This document shows, piece after piece, positions 45,262 through 55,057 of a stretch of 64,000 nucleotides of DNA. A model generated the notes under the pieces. The model had not been told where the DNA came from and did not search any database. It saw only the letters and a list, made by a program, of their open reading frames with translations. How positions within the stretch are numbered: the stretch's first letter is position 1; every line of letters starts with the position of its first letter. The stretch is taken from contig CAWARY010000005.1 of NCBI GenBank assembly GCA_963784645.1, positions 682,001 through 746,000 on the forward strand, read 5' to 3'. This DNA is from JBBRVW01 sp963784645. GTDB lineage: Bacteria; Actinomycetota; Actinomycetes; JACCUZ01. Both the position numbers and the translations under genes were made by a program.

Positions 45262-46308
45262 GTGCGCGCGCTGGTCTTCGACGAGTACGGCGGCCCGCTG
45301 ACGGTCCGGGACGTCCCCGACCCGCAGCCGGCGCCGCACGGCGTGGTCGTCCGGGTCGAGGCCACCGGCCTGTGCCGCAGCGACTGGCACGGCTGGGTCG
45401 GTCATGACCGGACCATCCCGCTGCCGCACGTGCCGGGGCACGAGCTGGCCGGGTCCGTGGCCGCCGTCGGCGCCGACGTGACCCGCTGGTCGGTCGGCGA
45501 CCGGGTCACGGTCCCGTTCGTCTGCGCCTGCGGCACCTGCGCCTCCTGCCTCGCGGGCGACCACCAGGTCTGCGCGCGACAGACCCAGCCCGGCTTCACC
45601 GCCTGGGGGTCCTTCGCCGAGCTGGTCGCGCTGGACCACGCCGACGTCAACCTCGTCGCGCTCCCCGACGACCTGTCGGCCGAGACCGCGGCTGCGCTCG
45701 GCTGCCGGTTCGCCACGGCGTACCGCGCGGTCGTCCAGCAGGGCCGGGTCCGCCCCGGCGAGTGGGTCGCGGTGCACGGGTGCGGGGGAGTGGGGCTCTC
45801 GGCGGTCATGGTGGCGGTCGCCGCGGGGGCCCGCGTCATCGGCATCGACGTGTCGCCGGGCGCCCTGGAGCTGGCCGAGCGGTTCGGCGCCGAGCACGTG
45901 GTCGACGCCTCGGCCGTCGATGCGGCGCGTGCCGTCCGCGACCTGACCGGCGGAGGGGCCGCGCTCTCGCTGGACGCCCTGGGCAGCCATGCCACCGCCG
46001 CGGCCTCCGTGAAGTCCCTGGCCGTCCGGGGGCGGCACGTGCAGGTGGGCCTGCTGCCGCCGGACCCGTCGGCGGGCGGCCACCCGCGGATGCCGATGTC
46101 CCGGGTCATCGCCTACGAGCTCGAGATCCTCGGCAGCCACGGGATGGCCGCGCACGCCTACCCGGAGATGCTCGCGCTCGTCGCGGCCGGGCGGCTGCGG
46201 CCCGACCTCCTGGTCACCCGCCGGCTGTCCTTCGCGGAGGCGGCGGTCGCGCTGCCGGCCATGGGCGGGCCCGGCTACCCGGCCGGCGTGAGCGTGCTGC
46301 TGCCCTGA
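45262..46308 (+). CDS. Zinc-dependent alcohol dehydrogenase (MDR family)
   Basis: A 348-residue medium-chain dehydrogenase. Catalytic zinc ligands are in GLCRSDWHG (Cys38) and PGHE (His60, Glu61). Structural zinc cysteines are in FVCACGTCASCLAGDHQVC. The NAD(P) fold has VHGCGGVGLSAVMVA and the acidic Asp of GIDVS, indicating NAD preference. Substrate unknown. GTG 45262 lies 7 nt after a TAGCCT -10. It diverges from degP; citrate synthase follows 42 bp downstream. Confidence 0.91.
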   Translation: MRALVFDEYGGPLTVRDVPDPQPAPHGVVVRVEATGLCRSDWHGWVGHDRTIPLPHVPGHELAGSVAAVGADVTRWSVGDRVTVPFVCACGTCASCLAGDHQVCARQTQPGFTAWGSFAELVALDHADVNLVALPDDLSAETAAALGCRFATAYRAVVQQGRVRPGEWVAVHGCGGVGLSAVMVAVAAGARVIGIDVSPGALELAERFGAEHVVDASAVDAARAVRDLTGGGAALSLDALGSHATAAASVKSLAVRGRHVQVGLLPPDPSAGGHPRMPMSRVIAYELEILGSHGMAAHAYPEMLALVAAGRLRPDLLVTRRLSFAEAAVALPAMGGPGYPAGVSVLLP

Positions 46309-46350
46309 CATGCTGGTGTGCCAGCAGCGACGGAAGGACGTGACCACGCC

Positions 46351-47634
<1,284 letters not shown>

Positions 47635-47764
47635 CCCCGCATCCTTCCCGGACCTCCTTGCGCGCCTGGCGCGCCGCGTGCGCGAAGCGCTGCGCCCGAA
47701 CGGGTGATCGGCTTTACTCAGGCGTGACCTGTGCCGATACGTCCGGAAAGGAGAGAGACGAGGC

Positions 47765-50104
47765 GTGAGCATGTCCGGGGTCGTGCCCAAGCGCGGCGTC
47801 AGCTGGGGCTTCGACCTGGTTGTCGTCACGACGGGACTGCTGCTCGCCGTCGGCGGGGTCGTCCAGCTGGCCGTTCATCTCGACGTCTTCTGGACCGTCG
47901 CGCTGCTCGTCGGGGTGCCCGCGGTCCTCGGAATGGCCCGGTTCCCGCTCGTGCTGGACCGGGCGTCCGGCGGTATCGAAGTCGGATTCGAGTCGGCCGT
48001 GCTGATCTTCCTGGCCTGTGTGCACGGCGGCGACGGTGCCCTCGGCATCTGGGCGGTCGGACAGCTCGTCTCGCAGGGGACCAGCGCCAAACGACGGGAC
48101 GTCCGCGCGTTCAACGTCGGCATCAGCGTCACGGCCGGCTGGTGCGCTCTCCTGGTCATGCGCGGGGTCGGCGGGCTCGAGAGCCTGACACCGCGCGAGC
48201 TGGCGGCGGTCGCGCTGGGGTGCGCCACCTTCTTCGTCGCCGACTACCTGGTGTCAGCCGCGTCGATCGCGCTCGAGGAGGGCACGCCGGTCGCAGCCGA
48301 GCTGGCTCAGAGCACCGCACTGGCCGCGCTGGGAGTGTTCGTCGCCATCGACAGCCTGGGCTACCTCGCCGCCGTCGTCTGGCGGGAGCTGCCCCCGTTC
48401 GTCAGCGTGCTGCTCGCCGTGCCGATCTTCACCATCCTGGTGGCGACCCGCACCCTCTCGCGCGGGCGTGAGCACCGGCGACGGCTGTCGGCACTGTTCG
48501 ACGCCGCGGCCGAGGCGCAGGTCGCCGAGACGCCCTCCGAGCTGGAGACGCTGCTGCGGGTCAACGCCCGGGCGGCGGTCGCCACCCGGCACGTCGAGCT
48601 CCGCGAAGGCGGCCCGCTCTCCAAGGAGATCGGTGCCAAGGTTCGCGCCGGCAGCCGGACGATGTGGCTCGTCGCTCCCGCCGTGAACCGCGCACGCGCC
48701 TCGGTCGATGCCGACCGCAAGGCTCTCGAGGCGCTGGCGACCGTCGGCGAGGAGGCGTTCTCGCGGCTCGCGATGGCCACCGAGATGGGCCGGCTGGCCC
48801 GTCACGACGCGCTCACGTCGCTGCCCAACCGCACCCTGTTCCTCGACCGCGTCGAGCAGGCCGTGCACCGTGCCCAGCGCAGCGGCTCGGCCCTGGCGGT
48901 GCTGTTCCTCGACCTCGACGGGTTCAAGGGCGTCAACGACCGGTTCGGGCACGCCGAGGGCGACGAGCTGCTCAAGGTCGTGGCGGCCCGGCTGGTCGGC
49001 TGCGTGCGCGCCGTCGACTCGGTGGCGCGGCTCGGCGGTGACGAGTTCGCGGTGCTGCTCGAGGGTGTCGAGGACGTCGCCGAGCTCGACATCCTGTGCC
49101 ACCGCCTGCTCGCCGCGCTGCGCCGCGAGATCCGGGTGATGGGCCACGAGGTCGTGGTCGGCGCGAGCATCGGGGTGGCCCTCGGCACCCCGGAGGACGA
49201 CGCGCCCGGCCTGTTGCGCAACGCCGACATGGCGATGTACCGGGCGAAGGCACAGGGCAAGAACCGGTTCTTCGTCTACCAGCCGTCGCTGCGCGAGGAG
49301 AACGTCCGGCGGCTCGAGCTCGTCGAGGCGCTGCGACGGGGCATCTCGCAGGACCTGGTCGTGCACTACCAGCCGATCGTCGACCTGGCCCGTGGGACCG
49401 TGCACGGCGTCGAGGCCCTGGTGCGCTGGCAACGCGGCGACGTCCTGGTCGCGCCGGACGCGTTCATCACCGCCGCCGAGGAGAGCGGGCTCATCTCCGA
49501 GCTGGGTGAGCGGGTGCTGGCCAGGGTGCTCGAGGACGCGCCCGCCATCCGGGAGGCGGCCGGCGGTCCACTGTCCTTCGGGATCAACATGTCGGCCCAC
49601 CAGCTGCGCGACCCCGAGTTCCTCGAGCTGGTCCGCGACGCCGTCCTGCTGCTGGGCGACAGCACGCTCATGCTGGAGATGACGGAGACGGTGGTCGTCG
49701 CCGACGACTTCCAGACCGACCATGCGCTCCGGACGCTGCGTGCCATGGGCGCCGGGCTGGCCATCGACGACTTCGGCATCGGCTTCTCGTCCATCGGCTA
49801 CCTCCAGCACCTGCCGGTCGACACGCTGAAGATCGACCGGAGCTTCACGCGCGACGTGGCGGTGAGCCCGCGGGCGGCGGCCCTGGTCGAGGCGATCCTG
49901 GTGATGGGCAGCGCCCTGGACCTGGCCGTGGTCGCCGAGGGGATCGAGCGGCCCGAGCAGGCCAGCCGGCTGCGCGCCGCCGGCTGCCACTACGGGCAGG
50001 GTTTCCTCTTCGGCCGCCCGCAGCCGCTGACGGAGGTGGTCCGGTCGTTGCGGACGGGCCTGCCGGTGCACGGTCTGGAGCGGGCCCGCGGCCCGGTGGC
50101 CTGA
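47765..50104 (+). CDS. GGDEF-EAL diguanylate cyclase/phosphodiesterase with membrane sensor domain
   Basis: A 779-residue c-di-GMP enzyme. Residues about 15-230 form six to eight membrane segments of MASE type. A linker with coiled character (HRRRLSALFDAAAEAQ) follows. The GGDEF domain (about 335-500) has an intact RLGGDEF (about 421-427). The EAL domain (about 515-765) has HGVEALVRW, NMSAHQL and IDDFGIGFSSIGYL. Both active sites look intact, so it could make or break c-di-GMP. GTG 47765 or ATG 47771 with AAAGGAG upstream. Confidence 0.92.
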   Translation: MSMSGVVPKRGVSWGFDLVVVTTGLLLAVGGVVQLAVHLDVFWTVALLVGVPAVLGMARFPLVLDRASGGIEVGFESAVLIFLACVHGGDGALGIWAVGQLVSQGTSAKRRDVRAFNVGISVTAGWCALLVMRGVGGLESLTPRELAAVALGCATFFVADYLVSAASIALEEGTPVAAELAQSTALAALGVFVAIDSLGYLAAVVWRELPPFVSVLLAVPIFTILVATRTLSRGREHRRRLSALFDAAAEAQVAETPSELETLLRVNARAAVATRHVELREGGPLSKEIGAKVRAGSRTMWLVAPAVNRARASVDADRKALEALATVGEEAFSRLAMATEMGRLARHDALTSLPNRTLFLDRVEQAVHRAQRSGSALAVLFLDLDGFKGVNDRFGHAEGDELLKVVAARLVGCVRAVDSVARLGGDEFAVLLEGVEDVAELDILCHRLLAALRREIRVMGHEVVVGASIGVALGTPEDDAPGLLRNADMAMYRAKAQGKNRFFVYQPSLREENVRRLELVEALRRGISQDLVVHYQPIVDLARGTVHGVEALVRWQRGDVLVAPDAFITAAEESGLISELGERVLARVLEDAPAIREAAGGPLSFGINMSAHQLRDPEFLELVRDAVLLLGDSTLMLEMTETVVVADDFQTDHALRTLRAMGAGLAIDDFGIGFSSIGYLQHLPVDTLKIDRSFTRDVAVSPRAAALVEAILVMGSALDLAVVAEGIERPEQASRLRAAGCHYGQGFLFGRPQPLTEVVRSLRTGLPVHGLERARGPVA

Positions 50105-50194
50105 TCCGGCCGGGGACGCACCGGAATCCGGTGCGCCCGCCAGGTGCGACACGCCCTAGGTGTGGGGTAAGGGGGTTCTGGACTACCGTTGCTA

Positions 50195-50216
50195 CCTACG
50201 GTTCCGTAACCGTAGG
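50195..50216. promoter_or_regulatory. Palindromic operator upstream of the acyl-ACP desaturase gene
   Basis: CCTACGGT-TCCGTA-ACCGTAGG is a 22-bp inverted repeat with perfect 8-bp arms. It lies 46-67 bp before TTG 50262 in the promoter/leader of a fatty-acid desaturase gene. Its form and place suggest a TetR-type lipid regulator site; no regulator gene is adjacent. Confidence 0.55.
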
Positions 50217-50261
50217 CCGGTACGCCCGAGCTCGTCCGCCGCTCACGCCCCGGAGGCCTCC

Positions 50262-51245
50262 TTGACCGTCGTCGGCGACCCCGCCACGCGCAGCTCCCAC
50301 CTGACCGAGACCGACCTGCTCCGCGAGCTGGAGCCGGTCGTCGAGGAGAACCTCGAGCGGCACCTGAAGGTCGCCAAGGAGTGGATGCCGCACGAGTACG
50401 TGCCGTGGGGCGAGGGCCGCGACTTCGACGGCGTCCTCGGTGGCGAGGCGTGGGAGTCCGGCCAGTCGAAGATGTCCGACGTCGCCCGGACCAGCCTCAT
50501 CGTCAACCTGCTCACCGAGGACAACCTCCCGAGCTACCACCACGAGATCGCCACCGTGTTCGGTCGCGACGGTGCGTGGGGCACGTGGGTGCACCAGTGG
50601 ACGGCCGAGGAAGGTCGCCACGGGATGGCGATCCGCGACTACCTGCTCGTCACCCGCTCGGTCGACCCGGTCGCCCTGGAGCGGGCCCGGATGACCCACA
50701 TGGGGGCCGGCTTCGAGTCGGCCAACCACGACGACCTGCTGCGGTCGCTGGCCTACGTCTCCTTCCAGGAGCTCGCCACCCGCATCTCCCACCGCAACAC
50801 CGGCAAGATCACGCGGGACCCGGTCGCCGACCAGCTGCTGGCCCGCATCGCGCTGGACGAGAACCTCCACATGCTCTTCTACCGGAACCTGCTGGGCGCT
50901 GCGCTCGCGGCGTCGCCGAACCAGACGATGCGCTCCATCACGCAGGTCGTGAAGAGCTTCGAGATGCCCGGCAGCAGCATCGAGGATTTCACCCGCAAGT
51001 CCGTGCAGATCGCGCTGTCCGGCATCTACGACCTGCGGATCCACCGCGACGACGTGCTCGGTCCCGTCCTGCGCCAGTGGGGGGTCTTCGATCTCGAGGG
51101 CCTCGACGAGGAGGGCGAGACCGCCCGCGAGGAGCTGGCCGAGTTCCTCGACGGTCTCGACGCGGCGGCCTCCCGCTTCGAGGAGAAGCGCGACGCCCAC
51201 CACGCGAAGCTGCGCGCCCGGGGGCACGAGCCCGAGGTCGTCTGA
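50262..51245 (+). CDS. Acyl-ACP (stearoyl-type) desaturase, DesA-like
   Basis: A 327-residue soluble di-iron desaturase that puts a double bond into acyl-ACP. Iron ligands are in LTEDNLPSYHHEIA (ExxH type), the EEGRHGMAIRDYL helix, VSFQELATRISHRNTG and ARIALDENLHMLFYRNLLG. TTG 50262 is chosen because GGAGG precedes it and (M)TVVGDPAT starts at the family position. GTG 50160 would put the palindromic operator inside the gene. It resembles mycobacterial DesA proteins. Confidence 0.9.
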   Translation: MTVVGDPATRSSHLTETDLLRELEPVVEENLERHLKVAKEWMPHEYVPWGEGRDFDGVLGGEAWESGQSKMSDVARTSLIVNLLTEDNLPSYHHEIATVFGRDGAWGTWVHQWTAEEGRHGMAIRDYLLVTRSVDPVALERARMTHMGAGFESANHDDLLRSLAYVSFQELATRISHRNTGKITRDPVADQLLARIALDENLHMLFYRNLLGAALAASPNQTMRSITQVVKSFEMPGSSIEDFTRKSVQIALSGIYDLRIHRDDVLGPVLRQWGVFDLEGLDEEGETAREELAEFLDGLDAAASRFEEKRDAHHAKLRARGHEPEVV

Positions 51246-51271
51246 GCCGCGGGTCCGGGAGCAGGCGGCGG

Positions 51272-52147
51272 TCAGCCCGCGCCGGGCAGCAGCACCCGCA
51301 CCCACCCGTCCTGCACCTGGACCTCGAAGGACGCCAGCGGAGCGGTGGCCGGCCCGTGCCGCACCGCCCCGTCGGCGATCCGGAACTCACTGCCGTGCCA
51401 CGGGCACACGACGCACGTGGCGTCGGCGCTGAGCCCGCCCTCGTGCAGCGGCCCGGACAGATGGGTGCAGCGGTCGGACAGGACGGCCACCTCGTCACCG
51501 CGCCGCAGGACGAGCACGGGGACGTCGTCGGTGCCGCCGGCGAGCACCCGCCGTTGCGGCTCGCCCTCGGGCAGGTTGTCGAGCAGGCACAGGTCCTGCC
51601 AGCCCGGCCGGACGAGGTGCGGCACGTCCTCGCCGTGGTTCGCGCCGGCGGCCTGCCGGAACGACAGGTGCCCGCCCAGGTAGCCACCGACGCCGAGGGC
51701 GGTGAGGCCGGCCCAGCCGAGGGCCCGGCCCGCCGCGGGGCGGCTGGTGAGCCGGCTGACGAGCGACGCGGCGTACAGCGCGACCCCGGTGACGTTGGCG
51801 GCCGCATGCACCAGGCCGACCCGCTTCTGCTGCTCGTGCAGCTCGGACCAGTCGGCCCAGCCCGTCGCCAGCGACGGTGCGACGCTCGCCAGCCCGACGC
51901 CCACCAGAGCGGTCGGTGCGGCCTCGTCACCCCCGGGGAGGGCGTCCAGCACCGAGGCCGACACGAAGGACCCCAGCGACACCTGGACCGCTGTCGGGTG
52001 GACGGGGTGGCCCAGCCACACCCCGTGCAGCAGGTCGCGCGCGACCCGGGGCCGGAGGACGGACCGGACCACCCGCTCGACCGGGGCGACGACCCGGTCG
52101 AGACCGTGGGCCGACTCGAGACGGGCGAGGACGTCGATGCTCTGCAT
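51272..52147 (-). CDS. DUF2231-like membrane domain fused to a Rieske [2Fe-2S] domain
   Basis: A 291-residue protein. The N-terminal ~170 residues contain about four hydrophobic segments and GHPVHPTAVQVSLGSF, typical of the DUF2231 group. The C-terminal ~100 residues are a Rieske domain with CTHLSGPLHEGG and CVVCPWHGSEF as cluster ligands. It would pass electrons at the membrane; partner unknown. It is convergent with the desaturase, whose electron supply it might join (speculative). Confidence 0.85.
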   Translation of the reverse strand: MQSIDVLARLESAHGLDRVVAPVERVVRSVLRPRVARDLLHGVWLGHPVHPTAVQVSLGSFVSASVLDALPGGDEAAPTALVGVGLASVAPSLATGWADWSELHEQQKRVGLVHAAANVTGVALYAASLVSRLTSRPAAGRALGWAGLTALGVGGYLGGHLSFRQAAGANHGEDVPHLVRPGWQDLCLLDNLPEGEPQRRVLAGGTDDVPVLVLRRGDEVAVLSDRCTHLSGPLHEGGLSADATCVVCPWHGSEFRIADGAVRHGPATAPLASFEVQVQDGWVRVLLPGAG

Positions 52148-52204
52148 GGCGGCATCTTGGCCACTCCGGCGCGGCGGAAACTGCCCAGCACCGGCCGCGA
52201 GGGA

Positions 52205-53998
52205 TCAGCCCTTGGCCTCCGACCACCGCCGCACCACGGCGACGTCGGCGACGAACCGCACCCCGCTGCCGGCGGCCCACCTCGCGGCAGTGGTGTCGAG
52301 CACCCGGTGCAGCGCGGCCACCACCTCGGGTGCGTCGTCCGTCCGCACCTGCACCAGCAGCTCGTCGTGCAGGCAGAGCACGACCTCGGCGCCGGCCGGG
52401 AGACCGCCCCGCACCGACACCGCCCACATCTTGAACAGCTCGGCCGCCGCGCCCTGGACCACCGCGTTGCGCGCGAACCGCCCGCGACCCGCTGTGGCTC
52501 CTGCGTCGGCGGTGTCGGCCAGCTGCCACATCGGGACCCGGCGGCCGCCGTACGTCCGGACGTCGACGCCGGCCGCACCCGACTCGTGCGCGGCGCGCAG
52601 GTAGGACATCGCGACCGGGTAGGCGCGCTCCAGGCCGCGCAGGGCCTCACCCGCAGCGCCGCTGGTCTGGCCGTACATCGCGGCGAGGACGGCCACCTTG
52701 GCGACCGGCCGCTCGACGCCGAGCCGGGCGGCGACCGGGGCGTAGAGGTCGTCGTCCCCGGTCGCCCGCGCCAACGCGTCGTCGCCGGACACCGCGGCGA
52801 GCACCCGCGGCTCGACCTGGCCGAGGTCGGCGCGCACGAGCAGGTGCCCGGGCTCCGCCGCCACCGCGGGGCGGAGCTCGGCCGGCATGTTGTGCAGGCC
52901 GGCCGACGCCGTCATCCGGCCGGCCGCGCCGTCGCACCCGGTCCACACGCCCCGTAGTCGCCCGTCGGGGCCCAGGTCGCGGTCCAGCCAGCCGTAGCCG
53001 TACGTCGTCGCGATCCGCTCGGCCTTGCGCCACTCGAGCAGTGCGGCGACCACCGGATGAGTGCCGCGGAACGGCTCCATCCGCCACGACCGGGTGTCGG
53101 GCACGTCGATGCCCACCCGGCCCAGCAGCAGGCGGACCTGGGCGGGGTTGCGCAGGTCGACGTCGTCTGCGCCGGGGACCAGCCCGCGCACGGCGTCGTC
53201 CCGGCCGGCGCGGGTGGTGACGGCGTCGGCGGCGTCCGCGGGCCGGGCGCCGACCCGTTCCTGGACCAGCTGCTCCGCCGCGGCCCGGTCCAGCGGCAGC
53301 CCGCGCAGGCCCAGCTCGACCGCCAGCAGCTCGGCCGCCGACTCCGACCAGGTCGTGAGCAGGGCGAGGCGCGGGGTCTCGGCTCGGCGCCGGGCGTCGG
53401 GCAGGTCGCCCAGGGCCTGCTCGTGCCGCGCCCGCACCTGGAGGGCGGCCGCTGCCCAGCGCGCCGCCGCCGGCAGCGAGGGCGGACCGAACTGGGCCCA
53501 GTCGGGGCGCAGGTAGCCGTCGGGCCGGATCGGTTCGGTCGGGTCGGACGGGTCGCCGGTGTCGGGACCGCCGGCGAGCAGGTCCAGCTGGCCGGTGCGC
53601 GGCCGGCCGGCGGGGTCGAGCCCGTGCGCCGCGGCCCAGACCACCGCAGGGTCGTCGGAGGTGCCGCCGTTCAGCAGCCGGTGGCTGGCGCCCACGTCCC
53701 AGGTCGACGGCACCCACGGCGCCGGACCGGTGCCGGGCGAGCGGAGCAGCGGGGCGGCGTCGCGGGCCGACCACCAGACCAGCCGGGGCCGCAGGTCGGC
53801 CACGACGGCACGGAGGCCGGCCGTCGTCTCCTCCGGCGTGCCCGCGCAGACCAGCAGCGTCCCCTCGGTCGCCAGCCCCACGCCGGACGGCGACCAGGAC
53901 ACGGCGAGGTGGTCGCCGGCGCCGAGACCGGTCGCGCCCAGGGCCGCCGCCAGGACGGCCGGTGCCACCTCGGCGAGGGGGCTGACGGCGGGGGACAC
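52205..53998 (-). CDS. Divergent family-A DNA polymerase (bifunctional 3'-5' exonuclease/polymerase type)
   Basis: A 597-residue polA-like protein with no 5'-nuclease domain. The polymerase core is present. Motif A is LVRADLGQVEPRVLA (Asp and Glu kept, but DYSQIE changed). Motif B is RPVAKVAVLAAMYGQTSG, and motif C is LCLHDELLVQ. The N-terminal ~190 residues occupy the exonuclease position but I see no clear DEDD acidic set. Actinobacteria carry such a protein besides true PolA. GTG 53998 is preferred; a longer frame to 54110 crosses the divergent small gene. Likely DNA repair. Confidence 0.85.
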   Translation of the reverse strand: MSPAVSPLAEVAPAVLAAALGATGLGAGDHLAVSWSPSGVGLATEGTLLVCAGTPEETTAGLRAVVADLRPRLVWWSARDAAPLLRSPGTGPAPWVPSTWDVGASHRLLNGGTSDDPAVVWAAAHGLDPAGRPRTGQLDLLAGGPDTGDPSDPTEPIRPDGYLRPDWAQFGPPSLPAAARWAAAALQVRARHEQALGDLPDARRRAETPRLALLTTWSESAAELLAVELGLRGLPLDRAAAEQLVQERVGARPADAADAVTTRAGRDDAVRGLVPGADDVDLRNPAQVRLLLGRVGIDVPDTRSWRMEPFRGTHPVVAALLEWRKAERIATTYGYGWLDRDLGPDGRLRGVWTGCDGAAGRMTASAGLHNMPAELRPAVAAEPGHLLVRADLGQVEPRVLAAVSGDDALARATGDDDLYAPVAARLGVERPVAKVAVLAAMYGQTSGAAGEALRGLERAYPVAMSYLRAAHESGAAGVDVRTYGGRRVPMWQLADTADAGATAGRGRFARNAVVQGAAAELFKMWAVSVRGGLPAGAEVVLCLHDELLVQVRTDDAPEVVAALHRVLDTTAARWAAGSGVRFVADVAVVRRWSEAKG

Positions 53999-54107
53999 GG
54001 GCCCATGGTGCCGGTCGCGGCCGACGCGCCGGTCCCCGCTCCCGGCGAGCAGCGCCGCTAAGGTCGGACCCGCATCCGCACCACGACCGGCGTACGGGGG
54101 AGCACCC

Positions 54108-54284
54108 ATGACCGACAGCAGCACGGCCGAGCCGCCCGACGAGGTCGACCCGCGGGTCGCCGAGCTGGTCGTGGCGATCCGGGACCGCTTCGGGCTCCGC
54201 GGGCTCCGGGGCGCCCGGTGGATGATCGCGCAGGAGATCGCGATCGCCGAGGAGGCGATGGCGCAGCTGCCCGCCGGGGAGTAG
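54108..54284 (+). CDS. Small hypothetical protein (58 residues)
   Basis: Short acidic N-terminus (MTDSSTAEPPDEVDP) then a helical segment (VAELVVAIRDRFGLRGLRGARWMIAQEIAIAEEAMAQL). GGGGGAG lies 6 bp before ATG 54108, the frame is compact, and it diverges from the polymerase. This supports a real gene. No family recognised. Confidence 0.6.
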   Translation: MTDSSTAEPPDEVDPRVAELVVAIRDRFGLRGLRGARWMIAQEIAIAEEAMAQLPAGE

Positions 54285-54716
54285 TCACTCCTCGCCGCGG
54301 CGCAGGCGCTTCGTCGCACCGCGTCGCTTCTTCGCCGCGATCCGCCTTTCCTGCGACGCCCGGCTGGGCCTCGTCGCACGGCGCGACCTCGGCGGGGGAG
54401 CCGTCGCCTCGCGGAGCAGGGCGGCCAGCCGCGCGCGGGCCGCTCGCCGGTTCTGCAGCTGCGACCGGTGCTCGGCGGCGGACACCGTGAGCACGCCGTC
54501 GACCAGGCGGTCGGCCAGCGCCGTCAGGGCCCGCTCCCGCAGGACCGGTCCCAGCGCCCCGGTCGTCGAGACGTCCAGCGAGAGCTCGACCCGGCTGTCC
54601 GTGGTGTTGACCGACTGGCCGCCCGGCCCGGACGAGCGGGAGAAGCGCCAGCGCAGCTCCCGCGCCGGCACCACCACCGCGCCGCGTACCGGCAGGTCCT
54701 CGCTCACGGCGGCCAT
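54285..54716 (-). CDS. arfB: Alternative ribosome-rescue peptidyl-tRNA hydrolase (ArfB/YaeJ)
   Basis: A 143-residue release-factor-like protein with the catalytic GGQ at residues 32-34 (SSGPGGQSVN). The C-terminal Arg/Lys-rich tail inserts in the empty mRNA channel of stalled ribosomes. Family segments include TDSRVELSLDV and LTVSAAEHRSQLQNRRAARARL. It is immediately convergent with the 58-residue gene (stop codons abut). Confidence 0.92.
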   Translation of the reverse strand: MAAVSEDLPVRGAVVVPARELRWRFSRSSGPGGQSVNTTDSRVELSLDVSTTGALGPVLRERALTALADRLVDGVLTVSAAEHRSQLQNRRAARARLAALLREATAPPPRSRRATRPSRASQERRIAAKKRRGATKRLRRGEE

Positions 54717-54801
54717 CCTGCCGCGCCGCGGGGCGGCCGCGCCCGGTGACGGGCCGGTGACCGGCCGGTGACCACGCTGGGCCGAACGGGTGACGGCTCG
54801 T

Positions 54802-54831
54802 TTGCAGGATCGTTATACGCCCCTCTACCCT
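54802..54831 (+). promoter_or_regulatory. Promoter of the riboswitch-controlled rpf gene
   Basis: TTGCAG (54802-54807), an 18-bp spacer and TACCCT (54826-54831). Transcription would begin about 54838, some 220 nt before ATG 55058, leaving room for the riboswitch. Confidence 0.55.
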
Positions 54832-54904
54832 GTGCCGACCGCGCACCGCGCGGTCCCTTGGACGGCTCGCCGAGTCCTGCCCGGCCGTCCGGGGCACGCT
54901 GAAG

Positions 54905-55042
54905 ACGCAGCGGGCAGGAGTGGGGGACCCACGTTCGGGCCCCGTGACCGCACCCTGGTCACGGAGTCCTCGGGGTGAAGCCGTGGAGACACGGCCGGGC
55001 AATCTCTCTCGCCCGAACCCGACAGCTCACCTCGCAGGCGGC
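54905..55042 (+). ncRNA. ydaO/yuaA-type c-di-AMP riboswitch
   Basis: The leader of rpf contains the conserved blocks of this class in order: GGGGTGAAGCCG (54972-54983), GGCCGGGCAA (54993-55002), CCGAACCCGACAGCT (55013-55027) and CACCTCGCAGGCG (55028-55040), about 15 nt before the start codon region. In streptomycetes this class sits before rpf and other wall-hydrolase genes and turns them off with c-di-AMP. No attenuator hairpin is obvious; the ribosome site GAGAGGGA follows directly, so translation or elongation control are both possible. Confidence 0.9.
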
Positions 55043-55057
55043 GAGAGGGACCGACGT

